Positions 34,939-47,040 of a DNA stretch of 64,000 nucleotides are shown here, piece after piece. This DNA comes from Phascolomyces articulosus (lineage: Eukaryota; Mucoromycota; Mucoromycetes; Mucorales; Lichtheimiaceae): contig JAIXMP010000010.1 of NCBI GenBank assembly GCA_025677815.1, positions 1,447,847 to 1,511,846 on the forward strand, in the 5' to 3' direction. The position numbers and the translations under genes are program-made. The notes beneath the pieces were generated by a model that was not told the DNA's origin, did no database searches, and saw only the letters and a program-made list of their open reading frames with translations. Within the stretch, counting starts at the first letter, position 1; each line of letters starts with the position of its first letter.

Positions 34939-37267
34939 TTATATCTTTATAAATATTCGTCGATTCATTCGAAATTTCACAATGCTACTTAATATGGTGC
35001 ATACTCCAAAGAGCCCACCTGCTGTGATTTTGTATATTAAGAATGGGTCGTTACCAGAAGCACCGTCATTATCTTTGGTCCCGAAGCTACTGGCAATAAG
35101 TGGAAGCACAATAGTCAAAAGATTGGCAAGCATAATAACGTTCAGAGCAGAAGGATATTGACTGCAATCAACAATAGTGGAAGTGATTGATGGAACTAAT
35201 ATGTAGAAACGAGTTACAAAAAAGATTAAATAAGAAAATCATACATTCATTTTCCCATCATACTCCATGCACCTAAATATATTGCTATAATGTTTTGAAT
35301 ATGTATGTATATAGTTACATAATATGGTATAGGCACCGCCAAAAAATCCAGATACTATGGAAAATCCAACAAGACTTGTAAATTGATACGCAAACATCCA
35401 TATAACAAATACAGCAAGTGAACAGGCAACGGTGCTTCCAATATATGTGTTTAAAGGTCCAATACGATCTGCTATTACCCTATTCTTGAATAAATACATT
35501 ATGAAATTAATCATCCTTTTACTTGCTGTTGTTGACGGTGATACTATTATTACAGTGGTATATTCATTATAATTACTAAGTACTATCACACACCCTAGAA
35601 TAATTCGGCCAAAAAATTCTGACCCTGCCATTATTGAAACTGTGGAGGCAGCTTGCGTGCCAGAGAGCCCTATGTGTGTTGCATACACTATGGTGTCTTT
35701 TAATTAATAAAAAAAATGTATAGTTTAATCATGATTTTTATTACAATACTTATCTTATGTACATACATGGTACAAATACAAATGCAAGGTATCGGGCACT
35801 TACTGATAAAGGTGAACCACAAACCCATAATAACATGTTTGGATTCTTTAAAACATCCAGATCAAAGTTATTATTGTTATTATTCAAGTTTTTTGTCGAA
35901 TCCAATGGTATCGATCGATGTTTATTCTTTGTACTAGGTTGATCTTTCAAGAATACAATGGCTATAACACCTGTACCCAAAGAGATGAATCCTAAAACAC
36001 GAAAAATCCTAAATATTATATATGCGCATTACGACAAATAATTCTGAATTAAAATCGATATATATATATATATGCTATGACACGTATATAGAACTTATTT
36101 TATTAAAAAATAAACTAACCATGGATGTCCAAGAGTATTTGACACTTGAGTAACAACCAACGGAAGAACTAAACAAAGCAATGAAGGTACACTCCCTTGT
36201 ATTCCAAAACTAGTAGATCGTTTTTGAATGAACCATTGTGGGGTACAGCGGAGCGTAGCCTGTATTTATTTTTTTTTAAAAAAAAAAAGATTTCTTCTTT
36301 GATTACTATACAGGAAAGAAGGTAACTTATAATAACATTATGAAACTTACCCCATATGAGAATGCAATACCTAGCCCAACGGTGATACTTAAAGATAAAT
36401 ATAAATGCCAAATCTATATACATATATTCAAGCAAATCACCACTTTCGTATTTAGTATAAATGAATTTTTATACTCAAATGTTATCCATCATCAACTTGA
36501 AAAAATAAGAAAAAAAAGAGTTATAAAAACTTAACTGATGTTGCCTGTGCTGTCAACATAAACCCTGAAAAATTTAAAATTGTTCCAAGAAAAGTCAATC
36601 CACGAGGACCCAATCGTTTATAAAAAATATTGCTAATTATGACACATGCAATCAAAAGTGCTTGAAGTAAGCTCCCAATTAATGTTAATTGCATTGCGAT
36701 ATTTGAACCAGAAAATAAACCATCTTTGATATAAATATCTTGAATGACACCTGTATTATTTTAACAAACTGTTCGGTCATAATGGTACGCGTAATTATTA
36801 TTATTTCTTATCATCAATTTGATATGTAAATTTACCCCTATATAAAAGAAAAATAACTGTTAAAGTTATTTGCAACACAAAGTTTTTTTTTTATTATTGA
36901 AAAAAGATCGACATACCAAATAGTAGGAAGTCCATTAAAAGATGAAGCCGCCGTACCACCAATTGTTACCAGCCATGCATAACCTCTATCAACAACTATT
37001 TCATCTTGCTGCTGTTGATCTTCAACATGCCTTTGATGATGATGCATTTCATGGTTTGTAAAACTTGGATGATAATCGATATTCTATATATCATCAGACA
37101 GTAACTGAGCCATCAAGTTTCTTTTTCGAGCTTTTTTTTTACACAGTCTAACGCTGTAATACTTGACTTACTTTTTCCAGATCATTTTTTTCTTCTTGAT
37201 TTATAAGAATGACATGGCCACTGTCATTATTTTCTATAGTATCACCATCATACCGTGGTTGTACCAT
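34939..37267 (-). CDS. monocarboxylate transporter-like MFS permease (MCH type)
   Basis: Ten exons: 37172-37267, 36917-37083, 36836-36837, 36536-36750, 36351-36413, 36120-36259, 35767-36008, 35594-35696, 35319-35479, 34939-35195; 481 residues. It is a twelve-helix major facilitator of the fungal Mch/monocarboxylate group; substrate unknown. Signatures: DRGYAWLVTIGGTAASSFNG, IWGVIQDIYIKDGLFSG, YKRLGPRGLTFLGTILNFSG, and in the second half GTQAASTVSIMAGSEFFGRI, ADRIGPLNTYIGSTVAC and GFFGGAYTIL. The third exon is only two bases (GG), needed to join TG and GT into Trp-Gly; see findings. The N-terminus before DRGYAW is polar, as usual. The start could lie further upstream in the same frame (MEAVPQYW at 37390), but MVQPRYDG looks more natural. 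A decayed paralogue follows. Confidence 0.85.
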
Positions 37268-38249
37268 TGTTATCTTTTTTTCTAAAACAACAAAATATTC
37301 TTTTGATGAGTACAAATAAACAAATAAATTTAGCTGTGTATTTTGTGTTTTTTCCACCTTATCGATCCAATATTGAGGTACTGCTTCCATATAATTTTTT
37401 ATAAAAATAAAAAGTGCGCGCGCTTGTTTTTCTCTTTTTTTTTTTTTTTTTTTTTGTCTTTGATTAGTGTGGAATTTTATTAAGAAATAAAGATTGAAGA
37501 AAAAAAATAGGATTGCCTCCGATTGTTTAAGGTTATAAAACACCTGCAGTGCTGGTACTGGTGTTGTTGCGGCGCACCCCATTCCATAATAATGATTTGT
37601 ACTTCAGAACTTTCATGCATGTTGTACAACATATCATGTCCTACATATTTTGAAAATCCATATGTAAAAAGTCTTATCCTTGAAGAATAAAACATTCAAG
37701 TACCTTCAACATTACCAAAAAAAAATTCAATTATAGATAATACATGATTATATCTTTTTTCATAGCAGGAAAATAAGCTATTTATCCATTATAAAGAAAG
37801 AACGATTCTCATTCACCTTCAAACTGTATCCGTAATTGTGGTGGTTATGTATTAAAAAGCTACATTTTATATCACATCAGTTGTTAAAATTTACAGACGA
37901 CAGGTTGAGATGCGTCAAGGCTTAGTTGCACCAGTATTATTCTATAAAAAAAGTAAGTCCGTGTGGGTTCCCTCATCCTCATTTATGCACGACCCTACCT
38001 TGATGATGAAATGAAGCATACACTACGTGTACATCGCTCATTTGTTTACAATTCAATGCACCAAAAGGGCCTTTGTACTCCATGGAATCATAAAGCAACA
38101 TGATCATCGCAGATAGGTTTGGAAAGGAAGATGATAATTGCTTAAAAAAATGTAAAATTAATACACTATATATATATAGTTTATTCAATATACATATAAA
38201 ATATAAATTTTGCTATTGTCACATATTACTATTGTGCTTATGAAAAAAA
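37268..38249. other. intergenic between transporter copies
   Basis: Contains a T run of 26 around 37431-37456, a GC-richer stretch near 37550-37580, and AT-rich sequence. No confident gene; some of it may be old promoter duplicated with the transporter. Confidence 0.4.
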
Positions 38250-40473
38250 ATAATTATGATACAACTTAGTAATCTACACATTGCTGAAAGTACTCCTGCT
38301 GTGATCTTGTATATGGTAAATGGATCGTTACCGGTCATGATACTTCCACTTGTTCCATTGAGACCATCAATAAGCGGAAGTACAATGACAAAGATACTGG
38401 CGGACGGATACAGTCGTTTCTGTTTTTGCGTCGTCTAGCGGCGACACCAAGCCAGGAGCACAAGTACTTCTTTATAACAATCAACAGTATTAGAAAGGGT
38501 AGGAACAGTGATTCAACAGGTCAAAAGCTCTAGGTTTATTTTTACAAAAACATAGCTTTTATATAAGGCTATATAGTGGCGCAGCAAGTGTAACATCTAA
38601 TACTAAAAATATACTGCAACAATACTGCTCTCTACTTACAATACTGGATGCTACCTTTGGAACTATGATTTATTAATAATTCTTTGTTATCCCTCGTTTA
38701 TTTTATTCTTCTTTTGTTATATCAATATATAAATTTAACATAGATAGAACCATATAGGTTCCACCAAAGAAACCTAATATTATGACAATCCAATGACATT
38801 TGCAAATCGATGTGTAAACATCCAAATAAGCAATATCGATAGCATGAAAAAAAAGTCGAATTCACAATAAATGTGTTTAAATGCCCAATGCGGTCAGCTA
38901 TAATTCTATAAAAAAAATTGAATCCAGCGTATTTATATCCATGATCAACACTCCTTTTATCTTAGTAAAGTTGACAGTTTGTTCTATATAATAATAGTGA
39001 ATGTACCCATTAGCAATCCGTCCTGTAAATTCTGCCACTGATAAAATTGAGATTGTCGCTGTAGCCTGGGTTCTGAAAGTCCTGTGCTCCATACGCTGCA
39101 TTTTATGAATTTATTTAGTAACATACCAATATTAAATCACAAATATATCTCGCTATCATTTTTCCTTCTTCTTTCTCAATAATTAGAAACTCCCTATTAT
39201 CTTATACACACATGGTAGAAAAACAAATACGATATATATAGCACTTAAAGTGAGTGGTGAAATAATAGTCCACAATTGCATCTTTACGTTACTCTAAATA
39301 TCTAGATCGAAATTTTTATGCTATATGTTGAATTTTCTTGATTATTCTTTTTTTTTTATCTTTAAGAAAGTCAATTGCTATGGAATTTGAACCAAGAGAA
39401 ATAAGTCCTAAAACACGAAATATCCTGAAACGGATAAAAAAATATAATATTCCATTCTATCGTCATTATCACTTTTTAAATAATAACTTTGTAATAACAG
39501 AGGAGAGAAATTATATTTTTTTGTCATTGATACCCAAGTTTATTATATACTTTTGTGATTACAAATGGCATGACTAATTAAACAAGGAGCAGGGACCATT
39601 ACATTGGATTCCAAAGGAAACACCTGGCTTCTTTACATACCATTGTAGGGTACAACGAAGCGAGACTTAGCTTTTTCCCAAAAAAAAAATTAATAAGTGA
39701 TTAACACCATTTTATAAGGAGAAAAAAAAGCGTACATAGTAGTCCACTTGCTCCATGCAAAATGGCCACACTCACACTAACAGCAACACTTAATGATAAA
39801 CTCAAATGCCATATCTACTGGTACATAATATATATTCTGATCTCTGTGAGTAAAAAAAAAAGAATTACATAATTACACCTGCAGAATATTCTTATTAAGA
39901 TATATAAACTCTTATCAATGTTGCCTGGCCTGCTTACATAAAGCCAACAAAAATCAAAAGTGATCCGATAATAGTTAATATTCGAGCTCCCAATCGCTCA
40001 TAAAGCACATCGCATAGGATAGTACATGCAATCATAAGGGATAAATACTGGTATCCAACTAATGTCCACTGGGTCGTAATATGTGGTCTAGAAAATATAT
40101 CATCTTTAATAAAAATATTTTGTATGACACCTATTATTTTTGTTATAATAAAAGAAAAATATCATTAGCTTATTTCCTTGGTATCCAACAACACAGCATG
40201 GAATAAATACTTTGGTCTTACCCCTATGATACGATGACGATATCAGAAATGCATTTTTTGTTAGAAATGCATGATGTATATGTACATTCCTTTCAAAATC
40301 TACCGTGTACTTGAAAATCCGATAAAAATCAATGATGTAATCCTTCAATTGTAACAATGCATAACCCCTATCAACGACTGGAATACTATCATCATTTTTA
40401 TCCTCAGTATGATGCTGGGGACTGCTGCTGTTTGTGTTTGATGAAGAGCTCGAAACACCGTTCTCTTTATTCT
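38250..40473 (-). pseudogene. decayed paralogue of the monocarboxylate transporter-like gene
   Basis: Collinear with the intact gene to its left and on the same strand. Recognisable pieces: exon 2 equivalent at about 40380-40471 (ending DDSIPVVDRGYA), the 2-nt exon site at 40222-40223, the exon from 40130 (GVIQNIFIKDDIFSRPHITT), YERLGARILTIIGSLLIFVG with an in-frame TAA at 39934-39936 directly after GFM, the second-half motifs near 39000-39080 (SVAEFTGRIAN) and 38760-38790 (GFFGGTYMVL), and the C-terminal region 38260-38400. Several exons have lost the frame and the Trp-Leu-Val part of exon 2 is deleted. The pair arose by tandem duplication. Confidence 0.8.
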
Positions 40474-40577
40474 ATCCATAGTATATCAATCGAATTGAAT
40501 GTTAGTTTTTTAATTTCCTTTATAAAATGATGACTTCGTTCTTAAGTTTGTTATATGTATCCTAATTACATCCCAAA

Positions 40578-40941
40578 TATGGTTCATTATCCAAAGCCAT
40601 AGGTAGTACATTAACTTTGAGAAGGAAGATGTTAACAATGAGGTGTCCAAGAATCGATCTTTAAAAGGCTTTGCGTGACGTTCCATCAACGCATCTTCTC
40701 GATTGGAGGATAATCACCGTACAAGGCAATATATATATTATCTTGACTTGTGGGGAATAAATTAAGTCTCGTAGTATAAATGCATCTAAAGAACCTGTTG
40801 CACTTGTCAACAGAACTATCTGTTGCTAATAAGTCTGTGTTTGTTTCTTCTTATTGATGGCTGGAAAATCGATATCAGCTCGTCTGATATAGTCATCAAG
40901 GACTGAATTCACCGCTGTGGTCACACCGTCACCTTTTGTCC
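40578..40941 (-). pseudogene. fragment of adenylate-forming reductase (NRPS-like/Lys2-type)
   Basis: On the minus strand the sequence reads TKGDGVTTAVNSVLDDYIRR up to a TAG, then QIVLLTSATGSLDAFILRDL, which matches the Rossmann entry of the terminal thioester-reductase domain (LLTGATGFLGAxLLRxLL), then after a frame change REDALMERHAKPFKDRFLDT. These are consecutive parts of the linker and reductase domain of fungal carboxylic-acid or aminoadipate-type reductases. Stops and frame changes show that it is dead, and both flanking parts of the gene are missing. Confidence 0.65.
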
Positions 40942-41389
40942 TATATATATGGTCATATTATATAAATATCATACGTTGCGCAATACAAATTAAATAAAGT
41001 GTTTAATGTATATTTTACATTATATTTGTGAAAGGAAACGCGTAAAGAATTTTTTAGAATGAAAAAATAACTATTTATACTACTTTTTATGGAGAAAAAA
41101 AAGGCAAATATGTGTACGTGGACCACTTGTCAAAAAAAAAAATTGTCACTAATTATTACTGTACTGGTGCACATGGTGCTACACAGAAGTATTATAGTCT
41201 GAGAAGGAGAGAGAAAGACAAATGCGTGGATAATCAATGAGATGTAAGAAGTAATAAGCTCGTTTTTTTTTTATTGACAGATGGCTTCAATAAATATTCT
41301 GCTGCTATTTTTAAATAATAGTAATGTTTTGGAATGTTTGCTTATGCATATAATATAATATCTGGGTTGAACCTGCTTCTTCTTTGTTA

Positions 41390-41578
41390 TCAATGATCTG
41401 GAGCACAACCCAACTCAGGAACAGGACATGGATCTGGCGGTGTCGGATGGGAAGGAGCACAACCTAGCTCTGGGGAAGGACATGGATCATCGTCAAATGG
41501 GTCCCAGATACTTGGTGCAGCCAAAGTAATAGCCATAAAAATAGCTAGAGTAATAAGACGTAATAAAATATTTCGCAT
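41390..41578 (-). CDS. small secreted peptide with two Cys-Pro repeats
   Basis: 62 residues in one exon. The first 21 (MRNILLRLITLAIFMAITLA) form a typical signal peptide, with APS after it. The mature part is IWDPFDD followed by two near-identical units, DPCPSPELGCAPSH and DPCPVPELGCAPDH, separated by PTPP. Each unit has two cysteines. The repeat suggests a processed peptide or a small disulphide-stabilised secreted protein. The start was chosen because it gives the signal peptide; an upstream in-frame ATG (41632) would only add residues before it. No homologue is recognised. It lies in an otherwise gene-poor stretch between the reductase relic and APC4. Confidence 0.6.
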   Translation of the reverse strand: MRNILLRLITLAIFMAITLAAPSIWDPFDDDPCPSPELGCAPSHPTPPDPCPVPELGCAPDH

Positions 41579-42101
41579 AATGGATTCTTTGATGTTTTGA
41601 GAAAGAAAAAAGAAAAGGAGAACACTTCTCAACCAATGTGCACCTCACTTTTTTTTATATATTTATACAGAACTCAATTTCCCCATCTTTGGTTTCAAGT
41701 TTTACATTCTGTGGCTGAAGAATCGATACTTATGGATAGACCGTGCATATATAAAAAAAGATTGTCTGTTTATTTGCTGGTGAACTTTTTACTAATGAAA
41801 CTATGGTCATTTTTAGCATTATTATAACTACAAAACTAACATCATCCATGTAACGTAATTGTTATTGGATTGTATGTCATAGTTTATGGTAATGATTAAT
41901 ATGGTAAAGCTTATTGGGAAATTATATAATAATATGGTTTGCAGCCTTCTGTGCTCACACCTACCCGTTAAAGTATTAAATGCCTAAAGTTGATTTTATT
42001 TTTTATTTTTATTTTTATTTTTTATTTTTTTTTTTTTTTTGCAATATAGTAGAGTATTAATATAATAGTATGTTAATAAGGTGACTTTTTATGTTTCTCT
42101 T
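41579..42101. other. intergenic, with T/A-rich repeat
   Basis: No gene. 41997-42042 is a TTTTTA repeat ending in a run of 16 or more T, next to the APC4 3' end. Confidence 0.5.
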
Positions 42102-45100
42102 TTAGTCATCCATAAGAAAAACATAAGCTTTCTTATTAGACCCGATCGCTTCCATAATTCTACGTCTTGGTCGTCCATTAGAACCAAATACCGCATTGGA
42201 TACTCTAGCAAGTTCCATATGTCGAGCAATAAGTGTCTAAATTAAATTTAGAAAATGGTAAATAAAATAAAGCAAGAAGTGGTTATAAATGGTGCAGATA
42301 TATATTTTTACCTTTGTTGAAGTGTCACCAGACACTAATAGATCCGTTTTAAGTGCTGTGTAACTAAGATCAGGATAATTGATAGTTGCAAGGAATGACC
42401 TTGAAGCTGATCCAAAGTAATAACACACCCAAAGTATCAATATCTCTCTTTCAATTTATAACTTTACAACTGATATAAATCCTCATACCACAGTTTTCCT
42501 CACGCTTTTTCTTTTTTTTACCTCGTGCTGATTCGATCACTAATCCTAATTCTTGAGCATCCAAAAATTCTATATCATGTATCTGCACATTCTCTAAACG
42601 ACCAGAGGCATAAGAAACGATAAATGGTTCTTGGAGAGATTTTTTAATAATAGTTACTAAAAAGGCATTATTAGATATCATTCTCATATGAATAGATGAT
42701 CATAATTTAAGTAGAGTCGGGAGAAAGAAAAGTGAACCCAGTACTTACATATTGCCCCTCGATCGTTTTCTCTTGCAAATGCATAATACTGAAATTCCTA
42801 TATATAAGCTCAAAATGAGAAAATAAACCCCATTTTCAAGAGGAAAAACAATCATCATTGCACTATATTCATAAACTTACCTCTTCTGCAGCGACCCAAG
42901 AAGCAAAGGATCGAGCACTTTTCCTTTGGATTTGCTGATCTTTGAATTGTATAGAGTGTTTATGTGATACACGCATTTGACTGCTGATCATATTGGATGG
43001 TCGATCCAACATGTTATTACACATTTCCGTTAAAGTATTGACGAGTTGCAAGAAACCTGTATGTCTCCATCGTTCATCTAAACTCACATAGATTTACATG
43101 TTAAAGTATACCATTCGCTCCTGGATATAACATTTATACCACATTTTCCTCGTTCATTACCTGTTCGCTCAATGCCTGGATATACTGTGAAATATTCCGC
43201 CAAACCATCTGTTGCAAATGATGTTTTTATATAACTAACAACTAACCATGGATCATACGCCACTGCATCCGGATGGTTTTGATATTCTCCGCCATTTTGT
43301 TCTGCTAACTTTTCAACCACTAAATTTGAACAGAAAATCCATAAGTTAAATAATGACCCAAGGAGTGGAAAAACAAACAAAGATGGGAAAGACTCACTAT
43401 GAAGGACCCATTTGATAAACTCTCGAAACTCTAGACAGACTTTGTCGATCGATATCCGATAAAATACCAATCGTTTTAAAAGTAATTGGGCTGTATCAAT
43501 ACATGATTCAATTACGTTGGTATCTATCAATTCAGAATATCGCTCGTTCCTTAAATAATAACAATGAGCTACATCTCATTTTTTTTCTTTTATCAATGCC
43601 ATTTTTACAAAAGAAAAAAACTTACCATAAACTATATCCTCTTAATCGATTCAGACGATGTAGAAGTCGAGAACAAGCAGGTTCCAAATACTCATTTATA
43701 ATTTTTTGTAAACTTCCATAACTTTGGCTGCTACGACTTTCCCAACGTTTAACTTGCTAATAATTAGAAATAGATGAATGAATATAAATACTTTATATAA
43801 TTGAGAGAAATGTGTAGTGATTATCCTTTTAAAAAAATGACATCATCATATATTACCTGATCTGTTAGGTATTGGGTAAAATATGCATGTACTGGCTCAC
43901 TTGTATTTCCAGTTGAGATCAATCCTAAAAGTTCAACTTGTGGCATGGGGTCCATTTGACCTTATTGGAGAGAAAAAGAGAGAATATATAAATAAAATAT
44001 TCGTTCCCGTTACCGTGGGTTTTCTAAAACTAATCACTTACTATTTCGTTCCAATAAAAGACGAGATATTTCGCCAGAACTTTGTTCAGCAAGTCGTTGT
44101 ATTGCTGTATGATGCTTAATCAACAAATTCACACAATGGTTGATGTATCGTAAAAGAAAATCCACATGTTTTTGCTCTTCTGCAATGTTACATAATTCGT
44201 TTCGTTTTGAAAGTAAAATGCTCGAATCAATGGAAAGCATATCTCGTCTTTCGGTAGATTTTTGAACAAGTACTTGCATACTTGATAATGTAGGTTCTGT
44301 TCCAGCAGATATCACACTTCCTTTGTCCTTCTATATATATATGAGTAAAAATAGTTTATTAACATAAAAAGATTATTTCTCTGAAACCTATGATCCAACC
44401 TAAAAATTTCATCATTAACAAACCCGTCCACCACCATTCTATATTAAAAAAAAAGACTTACAGACTTTCCATCCGTTCGAACACTCATGGTGCCTATATG
44501 GTATGTCCCATTAAGACTGTTCAGTGTTTAACATATATACTCTTTATCATAAAATTAAGAAATGGGTTGTTTTGTTTTGCTTTTACCTTAAATGTACTCT
44601 CCCATGATTATCACCTACTAGTAACAGTGTGTGTTTATCTTCAGATGCTTTCGAGGGTGGATCAGGAAGTGGAGGTTTTTTTTGTTTAAGAAATGGGGCG
44701 AGAGGACTAATACATTACATCATATTTAGAGTTTTCAGCACTCGATATATAGCATACATTTTTTATAATAATAATTACATACGCTGGTTCATCTGGTGGT
44801 TCCATATTCAGGGCAGGGATGCCATGAGTAAATTCCATAGCTTTCGAATCAAATCCATACTATTTTTTAATATATAAATAATTTCATAAGTTCTCTTCCT
44901 TCATTCCCTATTAACTTTCTGGTACGCTTTGATTACCATGGTATCAACAGGATCTTTATCTTTTCGAGGAAATTGAACCCAAGCAAGTGATGTAATTTTT
45001 ATATTACCAGATCGCATGGACGACTTTGAACTGGATGATGATGTTATAGGTGGTGGTAAATAGACAGCATATTTAGGTTGAGCACAAGTCGCATCGACTC

Positions 45101-45512
45101 GTCGTACAAAACCGTTCGAGAATCCTATAGCGAATTCTTCGCCTATATATTCAATGTAACATAAAAATCGTGAATTAACAACTTTTATTCTAAACTTTGA
45201 TTCAATTCCAAAAAAAACACAATCCAGCATCTATTTGTCTTTAACTTTTTTTGCATTTATAAATGATATAAATTTACCATTAGGATTCCATACTAAGGCA
45301 GTAACTTCAGTGGTTTCAGGAGCCGTCATTTCCCAGATCGGAAACCATCCATCTCTACATAACGCGATCGTGTTATCGACAAATACAATGACAGCAAGAT
45401 CTTGTGTTGGACACCATATGATCTGTTTTGCTTGTTTTCTTAAATTCGTCCAATGGAATACAGGGAATGAAAATTGGGATTGTTCTGTAAAAGGCAGTGT
45501 GTTGTTGATCAT
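42102..45512 (-). CDS. APC4: anaphase-promoting complex subunit 4
   Basis: Fifteen exons: 45278-45512, 44937-45142, 44783-44859, 44587-44706, 44462-44516, 44042-44330, 43857-43960, 43626-43756, 43398-43549, 43161-43319, 42881-43077, 42749-42797, 42522-42656, 42312-42445, 42102-42236; 725 residues. APC4 is a scaffold of the APC/C ubiquitin ligase. The N-terminal WD40-like part reads IIWCPTQDLAVIVFVDNTIA, GWFPIWEM, VTALVWNPNGEEFAIGFSNG. The central APC4 helical domain contains HAYFTQYLTDQQVKRWESRS, LEPACSRLLHRLNRLRGYSL and CLEFREFIKWV. The C-terminal beta region ends ARVSNAVFGSNGRPRRRIME, IGSNKKAYVFLMDD. All fifteen exons keep the frame with GT-AG borders. The junction between exons 13 and 14 (SAR/EILILW) is the least certain. 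Confidence 0.9.
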
Positions 45513-46854
45513 TTATTTTATTTGTTGTTGAGAGAAAGGGGTGAAGTGTAGTTGTTGCGGAAGAATAGGGCAGAAAGAGTGAATCTGTTCCTGCTGCACG
45601 TCTGCGGTGCATGATTTAAAAAAATAGGTCCCCCTGCTCGCGTTTTTTCGCGTACAATGTGAGCACATCTCTTCCTTTACCATTTAATACATATATACCC
45701 TATTAAAAATGGTTTGGTCCTACTAAATTATAATTAAGCTAATATTGTATTTGACACTACAATCATAATACATGTATTAAATTCAATGAAGATGAGAACA
45801 CCACTCATCAATATATATATAATAATTAAAATTTCAGAAGCTTATATTTAGTTTCCTTCATCTAAAAGTTGTTTTAATACTAAATGATACAGTGGGAGTA
45901 TCCCTATCATTGTCACTTTCTAAACCTTCATGTAATAGTTTATTACAAATATTTGAATAATTGGCTTACACAATCTTCAAAGAAAATTGTATTGCAAACC
46001 TTGGAGAAATGGTTACGTACTGGCTGGACAACGAATTGAATGTGTGTGGAACGACAAAAACAGTTAGTAATGCTATTATTCATTATTTCTACGAGGCTGC
46101 AAAGGTAAAAATGTTGTCTTTAGCTACTGAAAGTAATTTCAAAAGCTTTATAGAGCTGTTGTTAGCACCAACCGTCTTGTCTTCTGTAATAAGATAACAA
46201 ACAAGATTGGAAAGAGTTGAGAGATAATGAGAGTGGGACTGATATGAGTAGATAAAATAGTAGGAATTAATAATCTTTTCTTTTATTTTGATATCACTCG
46301 ATCGAAATTTACAACGAAGCATATCTCAACATGTTGTGTTCGGTTTTTTTAACTGGGCTCCAATGTTAAACTTCAGTTGTCGAGTTCCCCTGAAGAATAG
46401 GATATAATCCTATTGAGTGTGCTGGATGATACTGGCAAGGATTTTGGAAAAGAGTATTTTTCCTTGGGGCAACATGATATACTCATTAACGCTAAAAGTT
46501 ATCGGCTAAAATAAATTGAAATTATTGGACAAGGTTGAATAAATTTCCACAAAGGAGTTGGCCCAAACTGATCTTGAATTTTCTGTTATTGCGTTTTTAA
46601 AAATGACCTTGTAATTGAAATTAAAGACAACTAGCTTTTAATTATGGTCTTGCAAACAAGATCGAATTCTTTAAAAAAAGAAGCTGAATATTTTGTAAGT
46701 AGGTAAACAAAAGAACAAAAACTATTTTCGATTAATGGAATTGCCGAGAGCAGTACAATATAAATATATCAAATCAAGTTATAAAGATTCACATGGACAA
46801 TTAGCAATGCTATACAACAAACCAAGATCTAAATCTTTTTATCTAAATATTTTA
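45513..46854. other. gene-poor region with coding relics
   Basis: Begins with the APC4 promoter. Two stretches look like old coding sequence: 45961-46197 (+) and 46356-46514 (+, one internal TAG). Neither is assigned. Confidence 0.4.
46356..46514 (+). pseudogene. short coding relic, unknown family
   Basis: Frame GSNVKLQLSSSPEE, then TAG, then DIILLSVLDDTGKDFGKEYF SLGQHDILINAKSYRLK and a TAA. The composition is protein-like, with a single internal stop. No homologue recognised; low confidence. Confidence 0.25.
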
Positions 46855-47040
46855 GGGGTGTTCATTTATAAAATGGAAAACTTGCTATGGAATGAAAATT
46901 TTCATTCAGCTTTTTCTATACGCGTTTTTGCAGATGAAAAATTGTAAAATGGAAATGAAAAAGAAAGTGTATTCCTTTTATAGAAATTAGTTGATTTTTT
47001 CATTCCATTCCCACTTTTTCATTTTATAAATGAACACCCC
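46855..47040. mobile_element. 186-bp MITE with 21-bp perfect terminal inverted repeats
   Basis: Left end GGGGTGTTCATTTATAAAAT, and the reverse complement of the right end is identical over 21 bp and nearly so for 6 more. TA flanks both sides (46853-46854, 47041-47042), consistent with a TA target duplication (Tc1/mariner) or with the TA core of a PIF/Harbinger TWA site. It carries no coding sequence. The perfect termini indicate recent activity. Confidence 0.8.

Noticed and set aside
35196..35318. Extra exon GAWSMMGK inside the last intron of the transporter
   Set aside because: It runs into TGA in frame, whereas splicing 35319 to 35195 keeps the frame (YTIL/FPSI) and gives the usual helix order.
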